This document shows positions 24,380-33,607 of a stretch of DNA of 64,000 bases, one piece after another. The position numbers and the translations under genes are program-made. The DNA is taken from contig CAJTMC010000006.1 of NCBI GenBank assembly GCA_910577115.1, positions 44,681-108,680 on the forward strand, given 5' to 3'. This DNA is from an uncultured Lachnospiraceae bacterium (GTDB taxonomy: Bacteria; Bacillota; Clostridia; Lachnospirales; Lachnospiraceae). Position 1 is the stretch's first letter. Each line of letters begins with the position of its first letter. The notes below the pieces were generated by a model. It had not been told where the DNA came from. It did no database searches and worked only from the letters and a program-made list of their open reading frames with translations.

Positions 24380-25666
24380 TTACAGAACAATCCGCAGGAC
24401 AAACTGCCCGTTTGATACGGCAAAATCAAACGATGCATGGTATTTGTTACAAAAGGCAAAAATAGAGCGCGTTCCGATACCATGTCCTTTTTCTTTTGAA
24501 AGCGGCAGGCCGTCCTTTGAGAACAGGACTTCTTCCTTACAGGGATTGGCAATCTCAAGCATGAATTTCGGCGTGCAGATGCATTGAACGGCGATTCTGC
24601 GCTTTTCTTTTGGGAGAAGGAGGCAGGCATTTATGGCATTTTCGAGCGCGTTGGCAATTACAATTGCAATCTCTCCGGAGTCAATCGGCAGCGTATCGGT
24701 AAACTGCAGACGTGTTTCCAATACAATCCCCGCCTCCTTTGCCTGTTCAAAATAGGTGGAGAGCGTGGCGTTGATGATAACGTCCTGACAATACCGTACG
24801 GGTGTATGTGCTTGGAACCGGCGAATAGATTGGCTGATATAGTCAAGTGCATCCGCCGGTTTTTCGCTTTTCAGCAGGGAGGCCGCTGTGCAAAGAATGT
24901 GGCGTGTATCATGTCTGTCAATACGGAATTTTTCTGCTGCAATTGCATCTGCCGAAAGTTTATCCTTTAAACGGTTTACTTGTACTTCCATAAGCTCTAA
25001 ATTCTGTTTTGTCATCTGCAGACGGTACTGCATGGCAAGATATTGAAAAATAGAGAAGTAAATTATGGCAATAACTGCACTGAGAAGATAAATATATACA
25101 ACATTTGTCGGGTTTTGCGTGTAAGGGATTGGGTAGGAGGCAAGCGTAACGGAAAATGCAAGCAGGGAGCAGGGAATTAGTGCCAAAACCAGCCAGCCGC
25201 TATTGGTAACTTCGGTAAACCACAGAAATGGACGGCGCAAAAAGCGGTATTCCAACAGAATTACCAGTGCATAAAACATAAAGCGCATGAAAAAATCGGT
25301 CAACTCCGTGCCGTTAATGGCAGTGTTAATCAGCGTGACCGTAGCAGAGGCATATGAGGAGATTAAAATCTGCGTTGTGTAAATAAATACCGCTTTTGCG
25401 GGCTGGTCCTTTGCTAATTTAAAGACCAGCACAATTGCAGGTACGGAAATGGTAAACGGAAAGACACGCAGATAAAACGGGTAGCCCAAAAAGGTAATGA
25501 TTGAAGCGCTTGATGCTGCTACATAGCTTAAATATAGGAAAAAAATCAGCGCGACGCGTTTTGCACTGTATTTAAAACGCGTGGTGGTGCACATCATGCC
25601 AAGTGTTCCAATCACTATCAGCAGGGTTTTTAAGGTATTATATGGAATATTGTCTTCAAATAACAT
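24380..25666 (-). CDS. Orphan AgrC-like GHKL sensor histidine kinase
   Basis: 428 residues from ATG 25666, preceded on the minus strand by aaggag. Residues 1-200 contain six or seven membrane spans. The H-box RIDRHDTRHILC contains the phospho-acceptor His, the N-box is IANALENAINACL and the G-box is KGHGIGTRSI. All catalytic parts are intact, unlike the GHKL protein at 20838-22016. AgrC-type kinases sense peptides or other extracellular signals and phosphorylate LytTR regulators. No regulator gene is adjacent. The LytTR regulator at 18622-19374 is the nearest candidate partner, about 5 kb away and on the opposite strand. Confidence 0.9.
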   Translation of the reverse strand: MLFEDNIPYNTLKTLLIVIGTLGMMCTTTRFKYSAKRVALIFFLYLSYVAASSASIITFLGYPFYLRVFPFTISVPAIVLVFKLAKDQPAKAVFIYTTQILISSYASATVTLINTAINGTELTDFFMRFMFYALVILLEYRFLRRPFLWFTEVTNSGWLVLALIPCSLLAFSVTLASYPIPYTQNPTNVVYIYLLSAVIAIIYFSIFQYLAMQYRLQMTKQNLELMEVQVNRLKDKLSADAIAAEKFRIDRHDTRHILCTAASLLKSEKPADALDYISQSIRRFQAHTPVRYCQDVIINATLSTYFEQAKEAGIVLETRLQFTDTLPIDSGEIAIVIANALENAINACLLLPKEKRRIAVQCICTPKFMLEIANPCKEEVLFSKDGLPLSKEKGHGIGTRSIFAFCNKYHASFDFAVSNGQFVLRIVL

Positions 25667-25917
25667 GGCATTCTCCTTAATTGAACCGATAATCCGTTTA
25701 TTTGCTTCGGACGATTTCCTATATACGGCGCAGGACAGGCACAAGATGTCCGCCGCGCATGACAAGGTCGAAAATGGTTTGTTTAGTAAGAATTATATCA
25801 AAAAAATCCACAAAATGCAAAAAAAGAGTAATAGCTGCAAATTCTTGATTAATCCCTACACATATGCTATCCTTTAAATGAAGTTGTAACAAATTTATAA
25901 AGCGAGGCAAGAAAAGA

Positions 25918-27414
25918 ATGTTAAAATGTAAAGACTTACTGAAAGGCTTTGAATACGAATGCATAAGCGGCAGTACGGATACAATGGTTTCCGAGGTGGT
26001 AAACGATTCGAGAAACATTACAAAGGACTGCCTTTTTATCTGCATTACAGGAGCAAACTTTGACGGGCACAGTGCGGCGGCGCAGGCGGTGGAGAACGGC
26101 GCGGGCGTGCTTGTGGTGAGCAAAGATGTGGAGCTTCCAAAAGAGAAACCCGTCACCGTAATCAAGGTGGAGGACACAAGATACGCGATGGCGTTTATCT
26201 CCGCGAATTATTTCGGAAATCCGGCGGACAGCATGAAAATCATTGGCGTGACGGGGACAAAGGGAAAGACGACAACGACTTATCTTGTCAAATATATTCT
26301 TGAGAATGCGGGCTACAAGGTAGGGCTTGTGGGAACAATCGAAACAATTATCGGCGACAAGGTTATTCCTGCCTCCAACACAACGCCGGAATCGTTTGTT
26401 TTACAACAATATTTTAAAGAAATGAAGGATATCGGCTGTGACGCGGTGGTAATTGAGGCATCCTCACAGGGCTTTAAGATGCATAGAACACAGGGCTTTA
26501 CATTTGATTACGGTATTTTCACAAATATAGAGCCTGACCATATCGGACCGAATGAACATGCCGATTTTGCAGAATATCTTGACTGCAAGGCGATGCTTTT
26601 CAGACAGTGTAAGGTGGGCATTGTAAATCGGGATGACCAGCACTGGGAAAAAATTGTTAAAAATCACACATGCGAGCTGGAAACATACGGGTTTGATGCG
26701 CAGGCAGATTTGCGTGCAAGCGATTTAAAGCTTGTCACAGGCGCAGGTTTTTTAGGGATTGATTTTAAAGTATCCGGACTTGTAAATATGGAAATAGAAA
26801 CCGATATTCCCGGTAAATTCAGTGCATACAATGCGCTTACGGCGATTGCGATCTGCAGGCATTTTGGCGTAAAAGAGGAGAACATCAAAAAGGCGCTTTT
26901 GGGCGCAAAGGTGAAGGGCAGAATTGAAATGGTCAAGGTATCGGACGATTTTACTTTGATGATTGACTATGCACATAATGCAATGGCACTGGAAAGTCTT
27001 CTGACAACATTAAAAGAATACAATCCGAACCGCTTGGTATGCCTTTTCGGATGCGGCGGAAACCGCTCGAAGCTTAGACGCTATGAGATGGGCGAGGTCA
27101 GCGGAAAGCTTGCGGATTTGACAATTATCACGTCCGACAACCCGCGCTTTGAGGAGCCGCAGGATATTATTGACGATATCAAAACGGGAATTGGAAAAAC
27201 GGACGGGAAGTATATTGAGATATGCGACCGGAAAGAGGCAATCAAATACGCCATCACGCACGGACAAAAGGGCGATATCATTGTGCTTGCGGGAAAGGGG
27301 CACGAGGATTATCAGGAGATTAAGGGCGTGAAGTACCCGATGGATGAACGCGTGCTGATTCATGAGATACTGGAAGAAATAAATTCGCAGGTCATTGACA
27401 ACATGGAGGAGTGA
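25918..27414 (+). CDS. murE: UDP-MurNAc-tripeptide synthetase (meso-DAP adding) MurE
   Basis: 498 residues. The ATP-binding P-loop is GVTGTKGKTTTTYLVKY. The Mur ligase motifs EASSQGFKMHR, FTNIEPDHIG and MIDYAHNAMALES follow. The substrate motif TSDNPRFE (DNPR) indicates addition of meso-diaminopimelate rather than lysine. The enzyme acts in the cytoplasm on UDP-MurNAc-L-Ala-D-Glu. The N-terminal uridine-binding domain has VVNDSRNITKDCLFICITG. The start ATG 25918 is in the window but its ribosome-binding site (gcgaggcaagaaaag) is modest. It ends 2 bases before the priA start and may be co-transcribed with it. Confidence 0.95.
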   Translation: MLKCKDLLKGFEYECISGSTDTMVSEVVNDSRNITKDCLFICITGANFDGHSAAAQAVENGAGVLVVSKDVELPKEKPVTVIKVEDTRYAMAFISANYFGNPADSMKIIGVTGTKGKTTTTYLVKYILENAGYKVGLVGTIETIIGDKVIPASNTTPESFVLQQYFKEMKDIGCDAVVIEASSQGFKMHRTQGFTFDYGIFTNIEPDHIGPNEHADFAEYLDCKAMLFRQCKVGIVNRDDQHWEKIVKNHTCELETYGFDAQADLRASDLKLVTGAGFLGIDFKVSGLVNMEIETDIPGKFSAYNALTAIAICRHFGVKEENIKKALLGAKVKGRIEMVKVSDDFTLMIDYAHNAMALESLLTTLKEYNPNRLVCLFGCGGNRSKLRRYEMGEVSGKLADLTIITSDNPRFEEPQDIIDDIKTGIGKTDGKYIEICDRKEAIKYAITHGQKGDIIVLAGKGHEDYQEIKGVKYPMDERVLIHEILEEINSQVIDNMEE

Positions 27415-27415
27415 G

Positions 27416-29692
27416 TTGGAAACAAAATTGATAACAGGCAGATTTGCGAATATTATTGTGGATATTTCACACGAAAAGGTGGATCGCACCTTTCAATACA
27501 AAATTCCCGACGCATTACAGGGGAAATTAGAGGTCGGCGCGGCGGTGACAATTCCGTTTGGCATGGGAAACAAGCGTATAAAAGGCTACGTCATGGAGAT
27601 TACCGATCGGGCGGAATACGATATTGAAAAATTAAAAAGCATTGAGGCGGTAATTGAGGACGCGGTGACGGCACAGAGCGATGCAATCAGGCTTGCGTGG
27701 TGGATTAAGAACAACTACGGCGCAACCATGATTTCCGCGTTAAAAACCGTGCTGCCTGTGAAACAAAAGATGAGACAGGTCGTAAAGCGCACCCTGCACT
27801 GCCTTGTTGATGCGGAGACGGCAAAAATGCACGCACATGAGTTTGGGGCGAAGCATCAGACAGCAAAGGCAAGACTGATGCAGGAGCTGAGCGTCCAGCC
27901 TGTTCTGCCGTATACGCTTGTTACGGGAAAGCTTAATATTGCGCCGCAGACAATTCATTCTTTGGTAAAGGCAGGACTTGTTAAAGTTGAGGCATTTGAC
28001 ACTTACAGGAATCCGCTGCCTGCCGCGGCTTCACAGGGGTGGCAGAATCAGGGTAAAAAGGAGCTTTCCCTAAATCAGCGTGCGATTGTAGAGGCGATAG
28101 CGGGAGCGTATGAAAACGGAGTACGCGGTACATATTTAATTCATGGTGTGACGGGGAGCGGAAAGACGGAGGTTTATATGGCGCTGATTGAGCGTGTAAT
28201 CCAAATGGGAAAGCAGGCTGTTATGCTGATTCCGGAGATTGCGTTGACATATCAGACATTAATTCGTTTTTACCAGCGGTTTGGAGAGCGTGTTTCCGTA
28301 ATGAATTCAAGGCTTTCGGCGGGGGAGCGTTCCGACCAGTGTGAGCGTGCAAGGCGGGGGGAGATTGACATTATCATCGGTCCGCGCTCCGCACTGTTTA
28401 CGCCGTTTGAGCGGCTTGGACTTGTGATTATTGACGAGGAGCATGAGAGCAGCTACAAGAGCGAAAGCATGCCGAAGTATCATGCAAGGGAGGTTGCAGG
28501 CGAGCTTTGCCGCATGAAAGGCGCAAGTCTGGTGCTTGGTTCCGCGACGCCGTCCGTAGAGTCCTATGAGAAAGCAAAACGGGGCGAGATTACGCTTTTT
28601 ACGTTAAAGGAGCGGCTTGCGGGCGGTGCGCTGCCGCATGTCTATGTGGAGGATTTGCGCGCCGAGTTAAAAGAGGGAAACCGCTCGATTTTCAGCAGGC
28701 GGCTCTATGCGTTGATTGACGATCGGTTAAAAAAGGGCGAGCAGACAATGCTCTTTTTGAATAGAAGAGGGTACGCAGGCTTTGTATCATGCCGTTCGTG
28801 CGGTCATGTGATGAAATGTCCGCACTGCGACGTGTCGCTTTCGGAGCATACGGACAGGTACCGGAAAACGAGTAAGCTTGTGTGTCATTACTGCGGCTAT
28901 GAAACGCCGAACGTGACGCTTTGCCCGAAGTGCGGTTCCAAATATATTTTGGGATTTCGCGCGGGGACACAGCAGATTGAGGAACTATTGCACAAAGAAT
29001 TTCCAAACGCGCGCGTGCTGCGCATGGACGCCGACACAACGAGGACAAAGGACAGCTATGAGAAGCTGCTGTCCGCCTTTGCGAACGAGGAGGCGGATAT
29101 TCTTGTCGGGACGCAGATGATTGTGAAAGGGCATGATTTTGCCAAGGTGACGCTTGTTGGCATTCTTGCGGCGGATATGTCACTGCACGCAAATGATTTT
29201 AGAGCAGGAGAACGTACGTTTCAATTACTGACGCAGGCGGCGGGACGCGCGGGCAGAGGCGTGCTTGCAGGCGAGGTGGTGATACAGACGTACCAGCCGG
29301 AGCATTACACGATTGTTCATGCGGCAAATCAGGACTATGAGGGATTTTTTGACGAGGAGATTTCTTACAGGGATTTGATGCGGTATCCTCCTGCCGCACA
29401 TATGATGGCGGTGCTTGTAACGGCGGCAGACGAGCTTACGGGCGCCAAACACGCAAAGGAGCTTGCGGACTGCGCAAGGGTGCATTTTGCGGAAAAAAAG
29501 CCGGCAGTGATTGGACCGTCAAGTGCGAGTGTCGGGAAGATTAATGATATTTATCGGTTTGTGTTTTATGTAAAGCATAGGGAATATGGGGTGCTGGTGG
29601 AGATTAAGGACGCGCTGGAGCAGTTGATAAACGGGAAACAGTGGAATAGTGACAGCGTGCAGTTTGATTTTAACCCGATGAGCAGCTATTGA
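27416..29692 (+). CDS. priA: Primosomal protein N' (PriA helicase)
   Basis: 758 residues. The N-terminal DNA-binding domain (FQYKIP, VTIPFG) is followed by helicase motifs: Walker A GVTGSGKTEVYM, DEEHESSYK (motif II), LGSATPSVES and the C-terminal GRAGRG. The zinc-binding insertion is present (CRSCGHVMKCPHC, then CHYCG and CPKCG). PriA restarts stalled replication forks by loading the primosome. The start is taken as TTG 27416, because ggaggag ends 4 bases before it, overlapping the murE stop. An in-frame TTG at 27395 lies before that signal. Confidence 0.95.
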   Translation: METKLITGRFANIIVDISHEKVDRTFQYKIPDALQGKLEVGAAVTIPFGMGNKRIKGYVMEITDRAEYDIEKLKSIEAVIEDAVTAQSDAIRLAWWIKNNYGATMISALKTVLPVKQKMRQVVKRTLHCLVDAETAKMHAHEFGAKHQTAKARLMQELSVQPVLPYTLVTGKLNIAPQTIHSLVKAGLVKVEAFDTYRNPLPAAASQGWQNQGKKELSLNQRAIVEAIAGAYENGVRGTYLIHGVTGSGKTEVYMALIERVIQMGKQAVMLIPEIALTYQTLIRFYQRFGERVSVMNSRLSAGERSDQCERARRGEIDIIIGPRSALFTPFERLGLVIIDEEHESSYKSESMPKYHAREVAGELCRMKGASLVLGSATPSVESYEKAKRGEITLFTLKERLAGGALPHVYVEDLRAELKEGNRSIFSRRLYALIDDRLKKGEQTMLFLNRRGYAGFVSCRSCGHVMKCPHCDVSLSEHTDRYRKTSKLVCHYCGYETPNVTLCPKCGSKYILGFRAGTQQIEELLHKEFPNARVLRMDADTTRTKDSYEKLLSAFANEEADILVGTQMIVKGHDFAKVTLVGILAADMSLHANDFRAGERTFQLLTQAAGRAGRGVLAGEVVIQTYQPEHYTIVHAANQDYEGFFDEEISYRDLMRYPPAAHMMAVLVTAADELTGAKHAKELADCARVHFAEKKPAVIGPSSASVGKINDIYRFVFYVKHREYGVLVEIKDALEQLINGKQWNSDSVQFDFNPMSSY

Positions 29693-30002
29693 TGGCGTTG
29701 GGGTTCTGAAAATATCAGCAACCAAATTACAATCCGGACGGCAAATACAGTGAGGAAAATTGTGGGGATGTAGGAAATGACGTTCCAATAAAAGGTGTGC
29801 GTCAGATAAAATGTTATGGCGCTCATGGGATGGGAAAGGGATACAAACAAGATATTCCTTTTTATCGGATAGTTGCTAAAATTGCTGCAATGATGTAAAC
29901 TGTATAAATATCATGAAAAAATGTTCCTGATCATTTCGGGGCATCACCGGAAATACATTTCCGAGAAGGAAAAAAGATAGAGATAGAAAGGTAAGGAGAA
30001 AC
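29693..30002. other. 310-base gap between priA and def with a possible membrane-protein relic
   Basis: No ORF with a proper start is present. On the minus strand an open frame from about 29913 down to a TAG at 29686-29688 reads as hydrophobic segments (for example SYIPTIFLTVFAVRIVIWLL), without an ATG near its beginning. It may be the tail of a lost membrane protein gene. The ribosome-binding site of def (taaggag) is at its right edge. Confidence 0.4.
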
Positions 30003-30479
30003 ATGGCGATTAGAACAGTCAGGGAAATTGGAGATCCTGTATTGAACAAAATATCAAAGGAGGTCAAGGAGATTACGCCGCGTGTGCAGGATTTGATCGA
30101 CGATATGTTCGAAACAATGTATGAGTCAAACGGCGTAGGTCTTGCCGCCGTTCAGGTGGGCGTTTTAAAACGGATTGTAGTGATTGACACGACGGGAGAG
30201 GATCCGATGCTGTTAATCAATCCGCGTATTTTGGAAGAAAGTGGAGAACAGGAAGGAAACGAGGCGTGCCTGAGCGTACCCGGAAAGGCGGGGAGCGTAA
30301 AGCGCCCAAATTATGTGAAGGTTGAGGCACAGGACGAGGATTTAAATACCTTTATTATTGAGGGGGAAGAGCTTGTCGCAAGAGCATTGTGTCATGAAAT
30401 CGAACATTTGGACGGACATTTATATGTGGAGCGGGTGGATGGACCGCTGTTTGATGTGGAGCCCGAAGAGGAAGATTGA
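30003..30479 (+). CDS. def: Peptide deformylase
   Basis: 158 residues with the three metal-site motifs: GVGLAAVQVG, EACLSVPG and HEIEHLDGHL, in which one Cys and two His bind Fe2+ and Glu is catalytic. It removes the formyl group from new N-termini during translation. The variant EACLS in place of EGCLS is common in Firmicutes. It begins a run of translation and RNA-modification genes (def, fmt, zinc protease, rsmB, rlmN) that continues into prpC-prkC-rsgA-rpe, a well known conserved order. Confidence 0.96.
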   Translation: MAIRTVREIGDPVLNKISKEVKEITPRVQDLIDDMFETMYESNGVGLAAVQVGVLKRIVVIDTTGEDPMLLINPRILEESGEQEGNEACLSVPGKAGSVKRPNYVKVEAQDEDLNTFIIEGEELVARALCHEIEHLDGHLYVERVDGPLFDVEPEEED

Positions 30480-30521
30480 AAATGAAATTTGCAAACTGTG
30501 AAAGGAGCATAACGATTCATT

Positions 30522-31463
30522 ATGAAGATTGTTTTCATGGGAACGCCTGATTTTTCCGTAGGTGCCCTGGAGGCGCTTGTTGCGGCAGGGCACGAGGTTA
30601 CGGCGGTCGTGACACAGCCTGACAAGGCAAAGGGCAGAAGCGGGCAGATGCAGTTTCCGCCGGTAAAGGAATGTGCGTTAAAGTACAATATTCCCGTATT
30701 TCAGCCCGTCAGGGTGAAGGCGCCGGAGGCGGTAGAGCAGCTTAGAAAATATGAGGCGGATATTTTTGTGGTGGCGGCATTTGGTCAGATTGTATCAAAG
30801 GAAATTCTTACCATGCCGCGTTTGGGCTGTGTGAATATCCATGCCTCGCTTTTGCCAAAATACAGAGGCGCGTCGCCGATTAACTGGTGCATTATCAATG
30901 GGGAAAAAGAAACTGGCGTTACCATTATGCAGATGGACGAGGGCGTTGATACGGGCGATATTCTCACAACCGTAACGGTTCCGATTGCGGACGATGAGAC
31001 AGCGGAAAGCCTTTTTGAAAAACTGTCCAAAGCAGGCGCAGAGCTGATTGTGGATACACTTCCAAAGCTTGAACGGGGAGAAATTACGCCAATCAGGCAA
31101 AATGACGCAGAAAGCTCCCACACGAAAATGATGAGCAAATCGCTTGGCGAGATTGACTGGAACAGGAGCGCGGTGGAAATTGAGCGGCTTGTCAGAGGTT
31201 TAAATTCATGGCCAAGTGCATACACTTACATCAATGGCAAGAGTGTCAAGCTATGGCGCTGTGCGGTGGCTGACAAGGAGTTTGACGGTACGAAACAGGC
31301 AGGAGAGATTGTCAGGGTCACAAAAGATACGGTTGAGGTCGCGTGCAAAAAAGGGATTTTGCGTATTTGCGAATTACAGCTTGAGGGCAAAAAGCGTATG
31401 GATATCAAATCATTTCTGCTTGGAAACCAGTGGAAGGAAGGCATGCGCTTGGGTTTGAAGTAG
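30522..31463 (+). CDS. fmt: Methionyl-tRNA formyltransferase
   Basis: 313 residues. The formyltransferase catalytic region has NIHASLLPKYRGASPINW and MDEGVDTGDIL, containing the Asn-His-Asp catalytic set. The C-terminal OB-like tRNA-binding domain follows (VRGLNSWPSAYTYINGK). It formylates initiator Met-tRNA with 10-formyl-THF, the partner reaction to def just upstream. The start ATG follows aaaggagc. Confidence 0.96.
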   Translation: MKIVFMGTPDFSVGALEALVAAGHEVTAVVTQPDKAKGRSGQMQFPPVKECALKYNIPVFQPVRVKAPEAVEQLRKYEADIFVVAAFGQIVSKEILTMPRLGCVNIHASLLPKYRGASPINWCIINGEKETGVTIMQMDEGVDTGDILTTVTVPIADDETAESLFEKLSKAGAELIVDTLPKLERGEITPIRQNDAESSHTKMMSKSLGEIDWNRSAVEIERLVRGLNSWPSAYTYINGKSVKLWRCAVADKEFDGTKQAGEIVRVTKDTVEVACKKGILRICELQLEGKKRMDIKSFLLGNQWKEGMRLGLK

Positions 31464-31476
31464 AGGAGGTTTTTGT

Positions 31477-32181
31477 ATGATATATCCGTATGGTTTTTAT
31501 TTCGACTGGACTTATATTCTTGTGTTGATTGGCGCAGTTGTTTCGCTGATTGCGTCTGCGCGGGTCAATTCCACGTTCAGCAAATATGCGCGGGAACGCA
31601 GCCTTTCGGGAATGACAGGAGCGCAGGCGGCACAGGCGATTTTAAATAACAACGGAATTTACGATGTGCGTGTGGAGCATGTCAGAGGAAACCTGACAGA
31701 CCATTATGACCCGCGCACGAAAACCGTACGGCTTTCGGACAGTGTGTACGGTTCCGCGTCAGTCGCGGCAATCGGCGTGGCGGCGCATGAGTGTGGTCAT
31801 GTAATGCAGCATAACGAAAGCTACGCGCCGCTCAAGGTACGCACAATGCTTGTTCCCGCGGCAAATATCGGTTCACGGCTTGGAATTCCTATTGTTTTAC
31901 TGGGAATTATTCTCGGCGGCAGTCCGCTGCTTGTCAATATCGGTATCTGGGTATTTTCGCTTGCAGTGCTGTTTCAAATCGTAACCCTTCCGGTGGAATT
32001 TGATGCGTCGAGAAGAGCGCTTGTGTGCATTGAGCAGTATGGGATTGTGACAAGAGAGGAAAAGTCGAAAAGCGCAAAGGTGTTAAGAGCGGCGGCGCTT
32101 ACGTATGTGGCGGCAGCGGCGGCGTCTGTTTTGCAGCTTTTGCGGCTGGTCCTTTTGTTCGGAAACAGAAGAGATGACTAG
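31477..32181 (+). CDS. Neutral zinc metallopeptidase, YugP family
   Basis: 234 residues: an N-terminal membrane helix, a protease domain with AAHECGHVMQHNES (HExxH zinc motif) and further C-terminal membrane helices (RLGIPIVLLGIILGGSP, then the end). The family is widespread in Firmicutes with no defined substrate. It sits within the def-fmt-rsmB run, a conserved position. Its 3' end overlaps the rsmB start by 8 bases if ATG 32174 is used. Confidence 0.85.
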   Translation: MIYPYGFYFDWTYILVLIGAVVSLIASARVNSTFSKYARERSLSGMTGAQAAQAILNNNGIYDVRVEHVRGNLTDHYDPRTKTVRLSDSVYGSASVAAIGVAAHECGHVMQHNESYAPLKVRTMLVPAANIGSRLGIPIVLLGIILGGSPLLVNIGIWVFSLAVLFQIVTLPVEFDASRRALVCIEQYGIVTREEKSKSAKVLRAAALTYVAAAAASVLQLLRLVLLFGNRRDD

Positions 32182-33601
32182 GGGTATGGCAAATGAACAG
32201 GTAAATCTGCGCCTGCTCGTGTTGGAGATGCTGTTGGAAGTGACGGAGAACCGAAACGGCAGCGGGACATATTCTCATGTGGCAGTGCGCGATGTTTTAA
32301 AGAAATATAATTATCTTTCGCAGCAGGAAAAGTCGTTTCTCAAACGGCTTTTTGAGGGTACGCTGGAGCGTATGATAACGCTTGACTTTGTTATCAATCA
32401 GTATTCTAAAGTAAAGACGGGCAAGATGAAACCGCAAATACGTGCGATATTACGGCTTAGTGTTTATCAGATTTTATATATGGACGCTGTTCCTGACGCG
32501 GCAGCGTGCAACGAGGCGGTAAAACTTGCGCAGAAAAAAGGCTTTGCAACGCTAAAGAGCTTTGTGAACGGTGTGCTGCGCAGTGTCGCGAGAAATAAGG
32601 ACGCGATTGCGTATCCGGATTTATCCGTGAAGTATTCGACGCCCGAATGGATTGTTAATCTTTGGACAAGCCAGCTTGGGGAGGAGAAAACGATTGCCGT
32701 GCTGGAGGGACTGCTTGCGGAGCATCCCGTCACGGTGCGTCTGCGTGATAAATCCGTAAAGGAGGCGCTGCAGGAGGCGCTTGCGGCGCGCGGCGGCAGC
32801 ATGAAAGGTCATCCGTATTTGGAGAATGCATACAAAATCGAAAAGACGGACGATATGACAACACTTCCGCTTTATCAAAACGGTGCGTTTGTGGTACAGG
32901 ATGTGAGCAGTATGCTTGCGGTAAGGGCGGTTTTGTCAGAGGACTTTTTGGCGGAAAAAAGAACGGCGGGCGAAAAGCTGTGTATTGTGGACGTCTGTGC
33001 CGCACCGGGCGGGAAATCCATGCTGGCGGCGGATTTGCTGAGCGATGCAGGCGTTGACCGGATCGGATTTCAAATCGAGGCAAGGGATATTTCCGGAAAG
33101 AAGGTTATGCAGACGGCGGAGAACTTTGCGCGATGCGGATTTGACAAGGACAGCGTGTCGGCAGTGGTCTGCGATGCGTTGGAATGCGATGAACAGCAGA
33201 CGGCGGACATTGTAATTGCAGATGTACCGTGCTCGGGACTTGGTGTAATCGGGAAAAAGCGGGATATTAAGTATAAGATAACGCAGGAGCAGCTTACGGA
33301 GCTTGTATCGCTGCAAAGGCGTATTTTGGAAAAGGCAGTCAAAATGTTAAAGCCAGGCGGGAGGCTTCTGTTTAGTACCTGTACGATAAACCGCGCGGAA
33401 AACGAGGAAACCTTTGCATGGCTTGTTGAAATGTTAAAAATGACACCTGTGTCATTTTTTGATGCGTTGCCTTCATGCCTGCGTCAGGAAAACGTTCAGA
33501 CTGCAGAAACCGCAAAACAGGGATATCTGCAGCTTTTGCCGAAGATACACGATACGGACGGATTTTTTATAAGCGTGCTAAAAAAACAGGATGGTGTGTG
33601 A
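32174..33601 (+). CDS. rsmB: 16S rRNA m5C967 methyltransferase RsmB
   Basis: 475 residues. The N-terminal NusB-like RNA-binding domain (~1-135) is followed by a SAM-dependent domain with VCAAPGGKSMLAADLL, IADVPCSGLGVIGKKRDIKY (the PC catalytic motif) and LFSTCTINRAENEET (second catalytic Cys in the TC motif). It methylates C967 of 16S rRNA. ATG 32174 overlaps the previous stop, and ATG 32186 is an alternative. The next gene, rlmN, also modifies rRNA. Confidence 0.92.
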   Translation: MTRGMANEQVNLRLLVLEMLLEVTENRNGSGTYSHVAVRDVLKKYNYLSQQEKSFLKRLFEGTLERMITLDFVINQYSKVKTGKMKPQIRAILRLSVYQILYMDAVPDAAACNEAVKLAQKKGFATLKSFVNGVLRSVARNKDAIAYPDLSVKYSTPEWIVNLWTSQLGEEKTIAVLEGLLAEHPVTVRLRDKSVKEALQEALAARGGSMKGHPYLENAYKIEKTDDMTTLPLYQNGAFVVQDVSSMLAVRAVLSEDFLAEKRTAGEKLCIVDVCAAPGGKSMLAADLLSDAGVDRIGFQIEARDISGKKVMQTAENFARCGFDKDSVSAVVCDALECDEQQTADIVIADVPCSGLGVIGKKRDIKYKITQEQLTELVSLQRRILEKAVKMLKPGGRLLFSTCTINRAENEETFAWLVEMLKMTPVSFFDALPSCLRQENVQTAETAKQGYLQLLPKIHDTDGFFISVLKKQDGV

Positions 33602-33607
33602 TACAAA

